NCBI RefSeq assembly: GCF_048771995.1 | Contig: NC_133063.1 | Span: forward strand, 27,050,810 to 27,114,809 | DNA length: 64,000 bases | Direction: 5' to 3' | Source of the DNA: Taeniopygia guttata | Taxonomy: Eukaryota; Chordata; Aves; Passeriformes; Estrildidae | Shown here: one piece after another, positions 11,507 to 39,906 of the stretch | How positions within the stretch are numbered: position 1 is the stretch's first letter | How the letters are laid out: each line of letters opens with the position of its first letter | Notes under the pieces: generated by a model | Told to the model about the DNA's origin: nothing | Databases searched by the model: none | Seen by the model: only the letters and a program-made list of their open reading frames with translations | Made by a program: the position numbers and the translations under genes

Positions 11507-11512
11507 AATAAA
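11507..11512 (+). terminator. SRP19: SRP19 polyadenylation signal
   Basis: Canonical AATAAA 177 bp after the SRP19 stop, followed by TCTCTTTTC and a T-rich stretch. It implies a short 3' UTR of about 200 nt. Confidence 0.75.
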
Positions 11513-11696
11513 TCTCTTTTCACACATAACCTGGCTGTCTGACATTAGCACCCACATTAGAAATGGAAGAACATAAGCAAATAGGGTGGGTGGGACAATT
11601 ATTTTTTTCCAAAAGAAATATGCACCTTTTGAAATCTGGTTGCCTTAGTAAACCATTTATTTATGATAGAGAAGCAATTGTCTTAATTCTATGCTA

Positions 11697-11734
11697 TTCT
11701 GTATAAGGAAGAAATTATTCTTCCTTATACAGAA
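11697..11734. repeat. Perfect 17-bp inverted repeat with 4-nt loop
   Basis: The left arm (11697-11713) and right arm (11718-11734) are exact reverse complements around ATTA, with core GTATAAGGAAGAA. It lies about 190 bp beyond the SRP19 poly(A) signal and just before a CR1 fragment. It could fold as a hairpin or cruciform; no known element is identified. Confidence 0.9.
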
Positions 11735-11739
11735 GAGGG

Positions 11740-11829
11740 TAGTGGAGGTACAGGTTGTACAGACAAGTTGTGGATGCCCCATTGCTGGAAGTGTTCAAGC
11801 CCAGGCTGGAGGGGACTTTGAGCCCTAAT
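11740..11829 (+). mobile_element. CR1 LINE fragment interrupted by an ERVL LTR
   Basis: The stretch TTGTGGATGCCCCATTGCTG, then GAAGTGTTCAAGCCCAGGCTGG and GACTTTGAG, is the plus-strand CR1 3' region shortly before its terminus. It stops where the LTR at 11830 begins. I do not find the missing CR1 3' end on the far side. Confidence 0.75.
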
Positions 11830-12399
11830 TGTTATGGTTTCACTCCAGGTGGCAACTAAGCACCATCCAGCCGCTCCCTGAGTCCCCACCCTCAATGGGA
11901 TGCAGGGAAGGATAATCAGGAAAGAAAAAGATTGTGGGTGTAGGTAAGAACAGTGTAATAATTTAAACTAAATAAAATTCAGTAATGCAAGTGACAGTGA
12001 TGATAATAAAATAAAATTATCATTAGAATTTTTTAATTAGAGGAAAAAAATTAAATGATGCACAATGCAATTATTCACCACCTGCTGATACCCAGCCCAC
12101 CCCCAGCAGTGATCAGCCCCTCCTGGCCAATCTCCCCCTGTACATATACTGGACATGTTAATCTGTGATATGGAATATCCCTTTGGCCAGCTTGGGTCAC
12201 CTGTCCTGGCTTCTTGCCATAGCTCCTCACTGGTAGAGCGTGAGGCGCCAAAAAGTCCTGGGTTTAAGATAAGACTGCTCAGGAACAAGCAGAACACCAG
12301 TGTATTAGCAGCATTATTCTCACACTGAATCTAAAATACAGCACTAACAGCGGCTGGGAGGAAAATTCACTGGATTGCAACTGAAGTCAGCACAACAGG
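11830..12399 (-). mobile_element. ERVL-type LTR fossil (3' LTR of a partial provirus)
   Basis: A minus-strand LTR of about 570 bp, the same family as 726-1212. Shared landmarks are ACTAAGCACCATCCAGCC, ATATCCCTTTGGCCAGCTTGG and CACCTGTCCTGGCTTC. Its outer edge at 11830 gives the terminal CA on the minus strand; the inner edge is eroded, so its position is approximate. Confidence 0.75.
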
Positions 12400-13680
12400 C
12401 TTCCCTCATTCCATGTAATTTCTGTAATGCCAGGTCCCACTTCCCAAAACTCCATTATCTTCCTGGTTTTTGGTACATATACACACACAGATAACATTCC
12501 GTTAAATTACAGACCATCCCAGTAAAAGCCCATTGAGTGCATGACCCTGGGCCCCATCTGTCAGACCCAGTTTTCAGGCAGGAGAGAAGGTTTGTGGTGT
12601 TGGATTGTTGCCTGTGGAAAGCAGTTCTGAATCCATCACTGCTGTGCTCATGGTTCCATCAAAGTTCATTCTTCATTGATGTGCGATCAAAAGGGAGTCG
12701 GGGTCAGAGCCACAAATCCAGTATCGCACAGACAGTCATCATGGGGTGGCCAGTGGTGATGGGCACGGGGCCATCATGGAAGTGATAATTCGTGGTGTTA
12801 CACAGTAATTTATTTAATTCATTGGCTTTTCTTTCCCAAAATCAAGTCCCTTTAAGACATACCAGACTTTTCTATCCTTTCACAGGACCCACCATGTGCA
12901 TCTAGGTCCCTAAGCAAAAACAATCCCAGGGATGGGTTTACCTTTGCCTGACATAGGGAAAACTCAGTCTCTTTTCCCCAGCTTGTCTTTAATGTTCACT
13001 GCAGGAACTTAGACCGGATCACATCAGCTGGTGGGCAGTTCCTGGGCGTTGACTGACCAGGTTACCTTTGCTGCATGTGCACCCAAGGGTGTGAAGGTCC
13101 CACCACCCACTGCTCTCAGTGTGGTCTTTTACCATCCATTGCATCCTTTGATCTTTCCAGAGACTGGTGCATGACAGGAAATGTGATATTCCCACTCAGT
13201 ACCCTGCTCTTTGGCCCAAGTGAGGTTGCTTTGGAAACTAATCCCACTGTCTGACTCAATTGTTTCTGGTGTACTCTCCCCCGTAAGACTTGCTTTTCAA
13301 GACCCAGGACAAAGGGTGTTTCCAGCCATCCAATGGTTGGTCCCTACACTGTGAGTACATGGCTCTTGCCTTGGTAGATCTGGGGGACTGACACACTCGA
13401 GCTGCCTGGCCCTACCATATTGACACTTCAGCCATCATCCTCCATACCAGAGAGGCTTTAATCACACTGCTTGTGTCACATCCATAACCTCTGTGATAGT
13501 GTCCATGCTCAAGTCCACCCCTCAAACACAGCATCAGTTTAGCCGGGACAGGACCTCCCCATGTCATCCCATAATTCATTCCAGAGTAATGTTGGATTCT
13601 GCAGGAAAGGACTGTCTTTGAGCACACACATCCCTCCTGCTCTCTTCTTACTATTAGGGAGAATTCTTGCCTTTCAATGT
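12400..13680 (-). mobile_element. ERVL internal (pol 3'-end) fossil
   Basis: Read on the minus strand, this resembles the end of the pol region of avian ERVL elements, leading into the adjacent LTR. Landmarks are GGTGGTGGGACCTTCACACC, TGGGTGCACATGCAGCAAAGG and GGTAAACCCATCCCTGGGAT. No second LTR is present, so this is a 5'-truncated provirus. It is broken in many places and appears old. The right boundary is approximate. Confidence 0.65.
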
Positions 13681-15874
13681 GAGCAGCTACACAGATTCTC
13701 TAAAACAGAGATGTTTAGGAGAGGAAGTCCTGTGCTCTAAGGCTGTAATTGTCTGTGGTCATATACAAACATCTTCAGGGGGTATTTTTCTGCTGATGTA
13801 AGAGTTTACATGAGCTATCTTTACAGTGTCTGGCCTAAATTTTGGGAAGTTAGTTAAATGGTATGCCTGTGAGCTTACAAAATAACATGGGGTATGAGAC
13901 ATGGAAAACAAATGCTATATGAAAGGGTTTTTTTGTAGCAGGAAACAACTGGACATGGTTAGAGGTTATTAAGGCACATCCACTATATTATAGTTAGCTA
14001 AGTGCTACAATTAGTTGCAACATGGTGAAAAATACCAGAATGGAAGATAGACTTGTAATATAAAAGACTAAAATTGCCCACAGATTGTTAGACTCAAATT
14101 ATTCCTGGATTCTTCTGAGTGATAAGAAACTTTATTTAAAGTGAGAGCTCTGAAAAGTTACAATCACATTATGCTTAACTTTTGTAAATCAGAGCTTCAG
14201 ACTACAGACAGCTGAAAAATGTGGACGTCGAGTCTTGTGGGATAAAATTTACTGTGATCTAAAATTAAATACCTTCAGAAGTGGTCTGAACCTATCTGTG
14301 TGTGTGTGTGTGAGACCTATCTTAGTGGCATTGCTTTTCAAACTTTCCGGATCTAAGAACCTAAAATACTAAAGCAATTTTAAAGTCTAGCGATCTTGCA
14401 AGGAAAGACAAGAAAGACTTCTGAAAAGGGTAATATTGAGCTCAAATACATAAAATGTGAATTAATCAAACTAACAAAGAAAGCTCTGTGGGCATTTTGA
14501 GTAAAGCTGACTTTATGTTTTTTAAAGCCCTGCTAGGAAATCAGATTACTACTACCATTAGGAAGTTGAAGACTGAGTTCCCTAACTCCTATCTGCTTAT
14601 CCTCCTATCTTTAAATGGGGCTGCTTTGCTTTTTATGATTTCCGGCTTTATACTAAGTACATTATATGAGCAATATTTGTTCCTAAACAAGGCAGCACAA
14701 AGTTAAACACGCCTTCTCTTTTCCTGACAGAGTTAGTTTATAAACTAAATTTTCATTTCTGTATTTTAATAAACTGGGTTCCTTGGAGGATTGAAAATAA
14801 GCAGGTTAAGATCACCTCAGTTCTTCCTCAGTTAACAGATTACACCTCATTTCTGGGAACAGGCAAAATTTTATTGACTATTATGGGATTGGGAGTGGAA
14901 ACAAGTCGACGGTAAAAATACAGAAATATTGCAATGTTTAGTCTGAATGCTGTGAATAAAATTTTTTATTTTATTTTCAAGAGGAAACTGGGTGATAATG
15001 AATGGCCTTTTATTCCACCTGCCTTTTAGAGTTGTCTGTGAGGTTTTACTTACACAGTACCATTGCTAAAAAGACACTCTGCCCGAGATTTCCTGTAGAT
15101 GGCAACAGTAACAAAGGAAGGCATGCATCCCTGAGTGGGAATTTAGTCAGCATCCAGGACAGGAGGAATATGGATAATGAACTAGTGTCCCAGTCCAGCT
15201 CTCTAAAAGTACATGTCTGTTATTGCCCTATACAATTTTCTAGGTACCCGAGCAAAAATTTGAAAAAAATTTTAAATACGAGATCAAAATCCTTATAAGA
15301 ATCTTTACAACAATTTCTGTGTCAGGAATGGATGGTAATGTTGGCATTGAGCATTGGGGAGGGGTAATGGTACAGGCAATCAATAACAGAATAAATAAAA
15401 ATGAGAATTCTGCACTCTTGTGAGATAGGTGGTTTATTCTTTCAGATGTATATAGCATTGTGGCCATTATAGCAGAAGCACAACCATAATTACTCAATTC
15501 TTAATTAAGTAATTAAAGAGAGGGAGCTTAAAAAGGTTATTTTGAAATGTGTTTTAACTTGGGAAGCGACAATAATGTGTAACCATATGTAGTTGTCGGC
15601 CTTCAGCCATGAAGCAAGTCAACAGCACTGTGAAAAACAGCTGGTCTTAAAAAAACTTGCCTGTGTGTACATCCTGTTCCTTGTGTGTGTTTCAGAAACT
15701 TGTCACCAGAACTCCCTTTTGGGGCACATATTATGGGATATTTATATGTGCTCTACTTTGGAGCATGAGAGATGGTGGCTCTCTTGATTCCTTCTCCGGA
15801 GCTACACATGCAGTGAAACGGAATGGGATGGAATGGAACGGGAATATAGTATTTCAGGAAGGGAAGTGATGTAA
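13681..15874. other. Intergenic DNA between SRP19 and REEP5
   Basis: AT-rich, with a short (TG)9 run near 14300. Open frames here (72 codons at 14488, 98 at 15002) have no splice context or recognised domain. The frame at 14488 contains a hydrophobic stretch (SYLLILLSLNGAALLFMISG), which I attribute to chance. Confidence 0.5.
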
Positions 15875-16135
15875 AATAATCATCCAAACCAACTAGCCTG
15901 ACCACTTCATGGCTGACCAATAGTTAAAGCGCACTATTAAGGGTATTGTCCCAATGCCTCAACACTGCCAGGCTTGTGGCATTGACCACTTTCTCCAGGA
16001 AGCCTGTTCCAAGGTCTGAGCACCCTCCTGATAAGGAAATGCTTCCCAGTGTCATCTCTGAACTTCCCCTGGCACAGCTTAGAATGATTCCCACATGTTG
16101 TGTCACTGGACATCAGTAATTTAGCTTCTTCCTGT
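15875..16135 (-). mobile_element. CR1 LINE fragment
   Basis: Reverse-orientation CR1 3' region. The succession ACTAGCCTGACCACTTCATGG, AGGAAGCCTGTTCCAAGG, TCTGAACTTCCCCTGGCACA and a TGTGTCACTGGA stretch follows the CR1 consensus order. Divergence is moderate. Confidence 0.8.
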
Positions 16136-17836
16136 TACAAACTGGCCCTTGTGGGGTTATTTACTCTCTTAGGATAAGGGATAACCCTTTTCAAAGATGT
16201 TTTTTCCCCCTAAATAAAAAGATGACAATAATTATTATTATATAATTTTTTTTTTTTAAAAGTACTCCTTGCCATAGTGGCTGTGTAAGGGAGATGGAAA
16301 GGAACAGGTAAGTCTTTGGTAGTTTGGGATTTGGGAAGAGCAGAGGACACTCCAGGTAGGAACTGAGCAGCCTGAACTGCAGTGCTATTTCCTATGAAAC
16401 AGCATGTGTGCCTCTTTTTATCTGCCAAGGTTTGAGCGTTCTTTGGCATGTAGTTTTTTGTGTTTTGTCTATTTGCTTCTCAAGTAGCAGAACTTAGCCA
16501 TGTTTAAGAAGTCTTCAAGTATTCTTCTCCTGCAAAGATCCAGTAATAGAAAATATAAACTTTTTTGAAATTTCGTAGCCTCAGCAAAGGTGTAAATTGC
16601 ATTGCATTGCAAAGTATGCTAAATTCAAAGTTCATTTTCAATTATTTTTACTTGACTAGTTCATTAGTTCATGTGGTCATCTGAAGATTTTTTGCTACAG
16701 AATCTCTTAATTCTTTACCAGTAGGAAACACAATTTTCATAAAGCTGTAACAATGTGGTTGCACAACCGAGGACTTCCTTAGTAGCCATAGGTTGTCATT
16801 CCTCAAGAACAGTTTCCCCATCACACAGCATGTAGAAGTTCTCTAGAAGACAAGATGTTCATCATATTTGTCAGGTGCTCTTTACAGAAAATGAGAATCT
16901 CTCATGACCTACAAGGAATTCTGGTTTTTTTTTTTTTACAAAACGCCGTTTTTCCTCCTTTGCATAAGGAAGCTATTGTTTGTGGAATATGAAATGGGGG
17001 TGAAAGATGACTAAAGAATTAGTAATAAAAATTCTAATTGATTCTCAGATTATTTAGAAAGAGTTGGCAAGACTGGAATGCAAACTCAAGAAACTTCATT
17101 TTATTTGTCAAATTAAATGCAGTGAGGGCTTGACCTGACAAAATACTAGTCACACCTTCCACTACTTACAAGATAGTCCTCTGTTAATTGGCTTGCTCTG
17201 GTTTGGAGAGTTTTCATTATTTTATCACTAGAGGCGATGTTATCATTGGTGGGGGAGGTTATGTTTCCTGAGCTTATTTTCCTTTTTCACTGAGTTTGGA
17301 AAGGAGTCAGATAAAGCAGACAAAATGTCCTATAAAGAGTGGCAACGTAAGTTTTAGGTACGTGTAACGCCACTGCCAAAAAGTATTCAGCATTGTTTGC
17401 TGAGGCAATTTATGGAACACCAGGAAACCCAAGGGAGAGGAAAAACTTCAAAATCCCTGTAGTTTACAGTCTTTCCTTGCTATGTTTCTAGAGAATCCTA
17501 CACCTTAATGACTCCCAGGTAAGCCAGGCTATGAAGCCCAGAAAGATGCTTGTGGTGCTCACAGTTGGGAAGAGTTCTGCATTCCAAACTCTTCTGTAAG
17601 GGCCTGATGCTCTAAACCTGCTTGGCTGCACCCTCAGATTGGCATGGGGCAGAGACACTTCTTTTGGAGTTTAAGAGGTTTCTAGTGGTTCCACAGTAAT
17701 GAACTTCAGGGAAGGGGAATAAAAAGTGAATACTGTGTAAAGACCTTCTGCCTTCCTAAAGTAGCCAGGTTTTCACTGTAAAGGTATAAGGTTCTTAAGA
17801 AATACTGAGACATCATACCAGTCCCACAGGAATCTC
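16136..17836. other. Intergenic DNA, nothing recognised
   Basis: Includes a poly(T) run near 16930 and otherwise unique AT-rich sequence. It lies beyond the distal candidate poly(A) site of REEP5. Confidence 0.5.
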
Positions 17837-17842
17837 TTTATT
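17837..17842 (-). terminator. REEP5: Distal candidate REEP5 polyadenylation signal
   Basis: TTTATT on the plus strand is AATAAA on the minus strand. It would give REEP5 a 3' UTR of about 2.5 kb, similar to the long 3' UTR known in mammals. Confidence 0.4.
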
Positions 17843-20328
17843 TGTGTCCATTTTTATTCAGCACATTACAGCTTCAGCAAAGACATGGAGCAGATGTGTT
17901 ACCAACATTTGTACATAAATGTTGTGAAGACACAAAGAAAAGCACTGATCTGCGGGGCCAGCCCAGTGGAGCTACTTCCAGGAAAGGATAACTTGCTGCA
18001 GAAATTCAGACATTTCTACTTGCATCAAGGCAAAAAACCAAGGACAATTTTTGTTAACAACAGACTGTAGTTCTAATTCGAGTAGAAATCTGACAGAAGA
18101 GCACTGATTCTATGTGCTGATAATATCAAATTGGTAAAGACAAGAAATTGATTTAAAGCCTTTCAGGTTCTGAGAGAGATGCAAAGGACTGTTTCAACAT
18201 TTACCTAACATTTATCTAGAATGTTTTATCCCCATTAATAACAGTGGAAGAACTGTTTAGTAGTATAAAAAAGTAAAAGTAAATCCTGTCTCTACTACAG
18301 ACATCATTATGCTTGAAAAATCTAAAATTTACTGTAAGCTTTTAGATAAGTAAATTATGTAGTGCTTTGCACTGAAATCAAATAATCTATTAAGAATCTT
18401 CATTTATTTTCATCTAGTTACTTCTAATCTCAAGAAGTGAAACTAAATTACAGTGGCCACATGAGTGCTTTACGTAGAGCTGACAGAGTTTAAAAGGCTT
18501 ACCAGAAAGTCCAGTGGGCTCACGACAGAAGTCAAGACAAGAAATCAAACCAGTTAAATGGTGATACACTTCAAACTTCTCACATGCTTAAAACCTAGAA
18601 CTTTGCTGTAAACTTTACCCTCTTCAGCACATCCCCTTGTAAAAAAAAAATAAGTTGTCAAGGAACAATTAGCTAAGAAATCTTACATTTTTTCTTCAAA
18701 AGATAAACTGCATGCTGTCCTACAGAACACAAGGTACAGCAGGTCTTGTATTTCCCTACTGAAGATGCCAGCCCCAAGGGCTATGTTTTCCAGCTCAAAG
18801 CTTAAAATTCTTTCTCTTACAACACTTTTACACCCCCTCTTATAAAACATCTCTCTCCAGGTTAAAACTGACCTGCTGAGTTGCAGTGTGTGCTTCACAC
18901 TTTTGTAGTTCCTGCATCTGAAAATTTACAATGAATGTTTATACAACAATTTGGTGCAGAACGTCAGAAGTCCTCAAAACTTTATTTTAAGATTAAATCT
19001 TTAGAACTCAAGATGGTGTACTGGAACTAATTTTTATCCTATCAAAAGCTTAAGTGCCCTTTCTACATGTTCTGTGAGCCCTGAGAATTGCCGTACCATT
19101 ACTCTAGGCTTTAAAGAAATGTCACATGGACATGAAAACACAGAAATTTCAGTAATTCATGCCTAATTAATTAATGTAATCGTTTTTGTTGAAAATACCA
19201 CAGTGTGAAAGAGTACAGATACAAATCTAAGAAAAAAAAAATTTTTTTTACATTGATTGTAAAAAACCCCTTTATTCTCTTAGCAACTTTGGCTGCTGAT
19301 TGGCCAGGAATATATCAAGTAATAAGAAGAGCATCTCCACTCAGGAAGTTTAAGTGCTTATAGAAAGTTGTTCTTAGTATAGTCGGAAGAGATTGTAGAC
19401 CTTTATGAGCAGAAAAAGCTTGTGGGAGTTGTGGTCTGTCCCCTTAACGAAATAATTCTGAGGACTGACATTCAAGGCAGGTGATACTTTAAAAGGAATT
19501 CAGGAAAAAATGTCTAAAATGTTTGTAATGGTACCACTCCTTAGCTAAAGGTGGCTTGTGGTTTTTGAATGTGATCTTAAAAAGCACACTTTGAACAATT
19601 TTGGATAACAACTTGTTTTAGCAAGAACAGGCAAGAAGTTGTACTTCAGTCACGCTGTGTTAATCTTGTGGGATTTAATGCATCCATTTCTAGCAAATCA
19701 CTTCAGGCCAATATAAGCTTGATCACTCCAAGGAAGTTATTCTTTCCTATATTTAGTATCCATCCATTTAAGAATACACACATTGTACCAAATACTGTGT
19801 TACAACAAAACATGCAACAGTGAATAATCTCTATAATCAGGTGGCTAGAACACGTTATTTCACAATTTACAGCTTTAGTGGTGGGGAATACATCCATTAT
19901 GCCATCTCTAACAATAATTCCCTGTATATTCAAGAAGATCCATTCAGAATTTTCCCTATGAAATAGCTTTGTGCTACCAGATGCACCACAATCAAAGTAA
20001 GAGTAATTTCATACACAAAGAGACAAGTAAAGTGCAGAGCCTGAGTGATAAATACTTTTTATTTATGTTACTGCAGAAAGAGATTACTGAAAGACTTCTT
20101 CTGCATGAAGATGAATAAAGTATTTTCATTAAGCTTCAGATGCTGCCCACTGCATTGCTTTTAAATAAAAATGCATACTCTCTACCAGTCACAGCAAAGT
20201 AGTAAGTAAACTTACAGCACATTCCTTTAATATGTCAAAATGTTTCCAAGGCAATATTATTGAACTTATACCACAGTCCCCAGTAACATCAAGCTGCACA
20301 AAGGAGGTGGTAGGGAAACTTATCCAGT
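17843..20328 (-). other. REEP5: Probable REEP5 3' UTR
   Basis: Downstream of the REEP5 stop on the minus strand there is no further coding exon. Two candidate AATAAA signals (20058-20063 and 17837-17842) bracket this stretch. The extent is inferred, not proven. Confidence 0.45.
20058..20063 (-). terminator. REEP5: Proximal candidate REEP5 polyadenylation signal
   Basis: AATAAA on the minus strand about 270 nt after the stop codon. It would give a short 3' UTR isoform. Confidence 0.4.
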
Positions 20329-37224
<16,896 letters not shown>

Positions 37225-37660
37225 ACAGTTACAAGTGATCTTTGGAGGTTATATAGTGCAATCTTCTGCTCAAAGTATGGCTAATGCTAAAGCTAGATTC
37301 TGATGCTCAGGATTTGGACACCTAGGGTCTGAAAATGTTAATGGATGAAAATTTCTGCAGCCTCCTTGGGCAGCCCTTCACTCTGCTTAACTGAAACTAA
37401 GAGATATTTTCCCTTCACATTTGAAATTGAAATGTCCTTTGATGTCACGTGTGACTGTTTCATCTTGTCCTTTGCCCTGATTTTTTATACTTCTGATGAG
37501 GTTCCAGTTCACTTTAACCTCCAAACAGAGAGCTGAAGGTAGCAATCGATGTCCCCACTTAACCTTCACTTCTGAAAAGTGAACAGTCCCAGATCCTTGA
37601 CCCTCCTCCTATGCCATGTGTTCCAGCCCCTTCCGTATACCTTCTTTGTCTGCTGGATCC
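37225..37660 (-). mobile_element. Old CR1 LINE fragment
   Basis: A degraded reverse-orientation CR1. In order it has GTGATCTTTGGAGG, TGCAGCCTCCTTGGGCAGCC, CTGAAGGTAGCAATCGATGT, CCACTTAACCTTCACTTCTG and ATGCCATGTGTTCCAGCCCC, matching the CR1 3' region. Divergence is clearly higher than in the copy at 39397. Confidence 0.6.
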
Positions 37661-39396
37661 ATCTGATATGCCTTGAGTTTTACAGACAATGGGGAGGACT
37701 GTTTGGACTGGAATTAGAGTATGAAAGGATATACTGATGTTTTCAAATTAGTAATTATTAGTAACAGTGCCAGATAGCCTTAAGAAATGGTCCTTTACAA
37801 GATCTGTGAGAGATTTAATTCTTGGCTTCAAGCAGAGCAAAATTCTACACCTTAACTTAAAATACAGCAATATTAAAAATGTTAGCAACTCAACTGATAT
37901 TCCCTTTTTTGTCCAGTATATAGACGTTGTGTAGAAACTCCCTGCCTTTTAAGGACACTTGAATGTTCTAATGTGCCTATGGGTTAAAAGTGAAACAAGG
38001 CAAGCATCACCAAAGGTTGCAGAAAGCAAATCACTCTCATTTTACTTATGATTATGATGGGATGTGTAGAAGTACAGGATCTGCTAAATTCTAAATGAGC
38101 AGCTCTCAAACTGAAGATTTACAGACTTGGATCATAGTTTGTAGGAGTGCAAAAACCTTGTGGAAACTTATTTTGGTCTTTTGGGGTTTGTTTCTCTTGC
38201 ATGCTCACTCTCTGCACTTAATATGGTCCTTCTAAAAATTTGGGATTTTTTCATCATACCTGTAAGACTGAAGGACTGAGGAGAAGAGCAGGTAAGACAC
38301 AAAAGTATTATAGAAAAGAGAATTTAATAAAAACATTAAAACCAACTAAATTCTTACTGAGTTTTCATAACAACTCACTGTCTACTTTTTTGTTATTTTA
38401 TTTAAAACTAAACTATAAACCATGGCATTAATAGCTCCCCCAGCTGATCTGTGCTAGACAAATGTTTCAGTGCACTACAGTGTGCTGTGTAAACACTTCA
38501 TAGTAGTAAGGTGCATAACTGTTTTATTTAAGATACCTATGCTACAGGGTGAGAGAAAAGTGACTTTTTAGAAGAAAGAAACTGGAAAATCAAAGAGAAA
38601 TAAAGGTATCATAGTGTACTAAAAAATACCAAGAGTCTTCCAGCACAATATGGAGAACATGCTGTACTGGGCAGTGGTCTTTCATGTTCCCACAAAATCC
38701 TGAAAATATAAGAAAGGTATATTGTAACTTGAAAGATCTAGAGAGGAAAGTTAAAGGCAGAGTGTATGACCTGCTCAAGAAGCTTCTACAGGAGAGGAAG
38801 AAAACTAGAAAAATGTAGCAGAACTACCAAGAGGGTAAGTGCCTTTCCACCTATAAAGATTTGGTGTCCTAAACACCAGACCCAAACCACAGGCAGCAGT
38901 AGCCCATTTGTCCAGGTTACTCAGCCACTATCAGTAGGTTACCATGAAGTACCAGAACTGACACCTAAACTCACAGGCTGCAGGACAGACCTGGGCTGGG
39001 AGAATTGTGCACCACATGCAGAATGGCAGATTGCCTAGCCTACCTGCTGAGGGCTGTACTATGAAACAAACTAACAGAAAACAGTATATTACAGGGTTAT
39101 GTCCTTTTCATGATATTCCATTCTTCATTTTCCCTTTTTGTGTACTAATTTTTTTGCTACCTTATTTTTTCCCAGTTAGTACAAATCCTTATCTTTACTT
39201 TTTCTCTTTGATGTTTTAAGCTATTTAATCTGATTTTAGGATCAGACTGGTCTAGTCACTAGATAAGATCTCTTCTTTAACTGTCTTCAACACTCTTCAA
39301 CTCTTTTCACCCTGAGCTGAAGCAGTATTCCACTGTTATAATCAACCCAGAGTTAAAGGTCAGCTCATGGCTTTAGCACAGGTGTGTATTTCATGG
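37661..39396. other. Intergenic DNA, nothing recognised
   Basis: No exon, RNA gene or repeat family can be supported here. Confidence 0.5.
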
Positions 39397-39906
39397 ACTC
39401 ACAGAATGGTTTGGGTTGGAAGGGACCCTAAAGCTCATCTCATTCTGGCCCACCTGCCACAGGCAGGGACACCTCCCATTAGACGAGGTTGTTCAGAGCC
39501 CTGTCCAACCTGGCCTTGAACACTTCCAGGGAGGGGTCAGCCACAACTTCTCTGAGCAACCTCTGCCAGGACCCCACCATTCTCAGAGTTACGAGTTTTT
39601 TCACAATAGCTAATCTAAACCTACTGTCTTTGTTTAAAACCATTCATCCTTGTCCTGTCATTACATGCCTTTGCAGTGTCTTTCCCCATCTTTCTTGTAG
39701 GCTCCCTTTAGGTTCAAGAAGGTGCTATAAGCTTTCCCTGGAACCTTCTCTCCTCCAAGCTGAACAACCCCATCTCTCTCAGTCTGTCTCCCCAGGAAAG
39801 GTGCTCCAGCCCCCTAATCATCTCTGTGGTCCTCTGGACTCACTCCAGCAGGTCCTTGTCCTACTGATACCAGGCCCCAGAGCTGGATTTCCTCCAACAG
39901 TCTGCT
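39397..39906 (-). mobile_element. CR1 LINE, about 510 bp
   Basis: A well-preserved reverse-orientation CR1 3' part. It starts at the terminus (CACAGAATGGTTTGGGTTGG) and passes through CCAACCTGGCCTTGAACACT and CCCCATCTCTCTCAGTCTGT to CAGGCCCCAGAGCTGGA. A 146-codon open frame across it is not a gene. Confidence 0.9.

Noticed and set aside
14488-14706. 72-codon frame with a hydrophobic stretch
   Set aside because: No splice signals, promoter or recognisable family; plausible by chance in AT-rich DNA.
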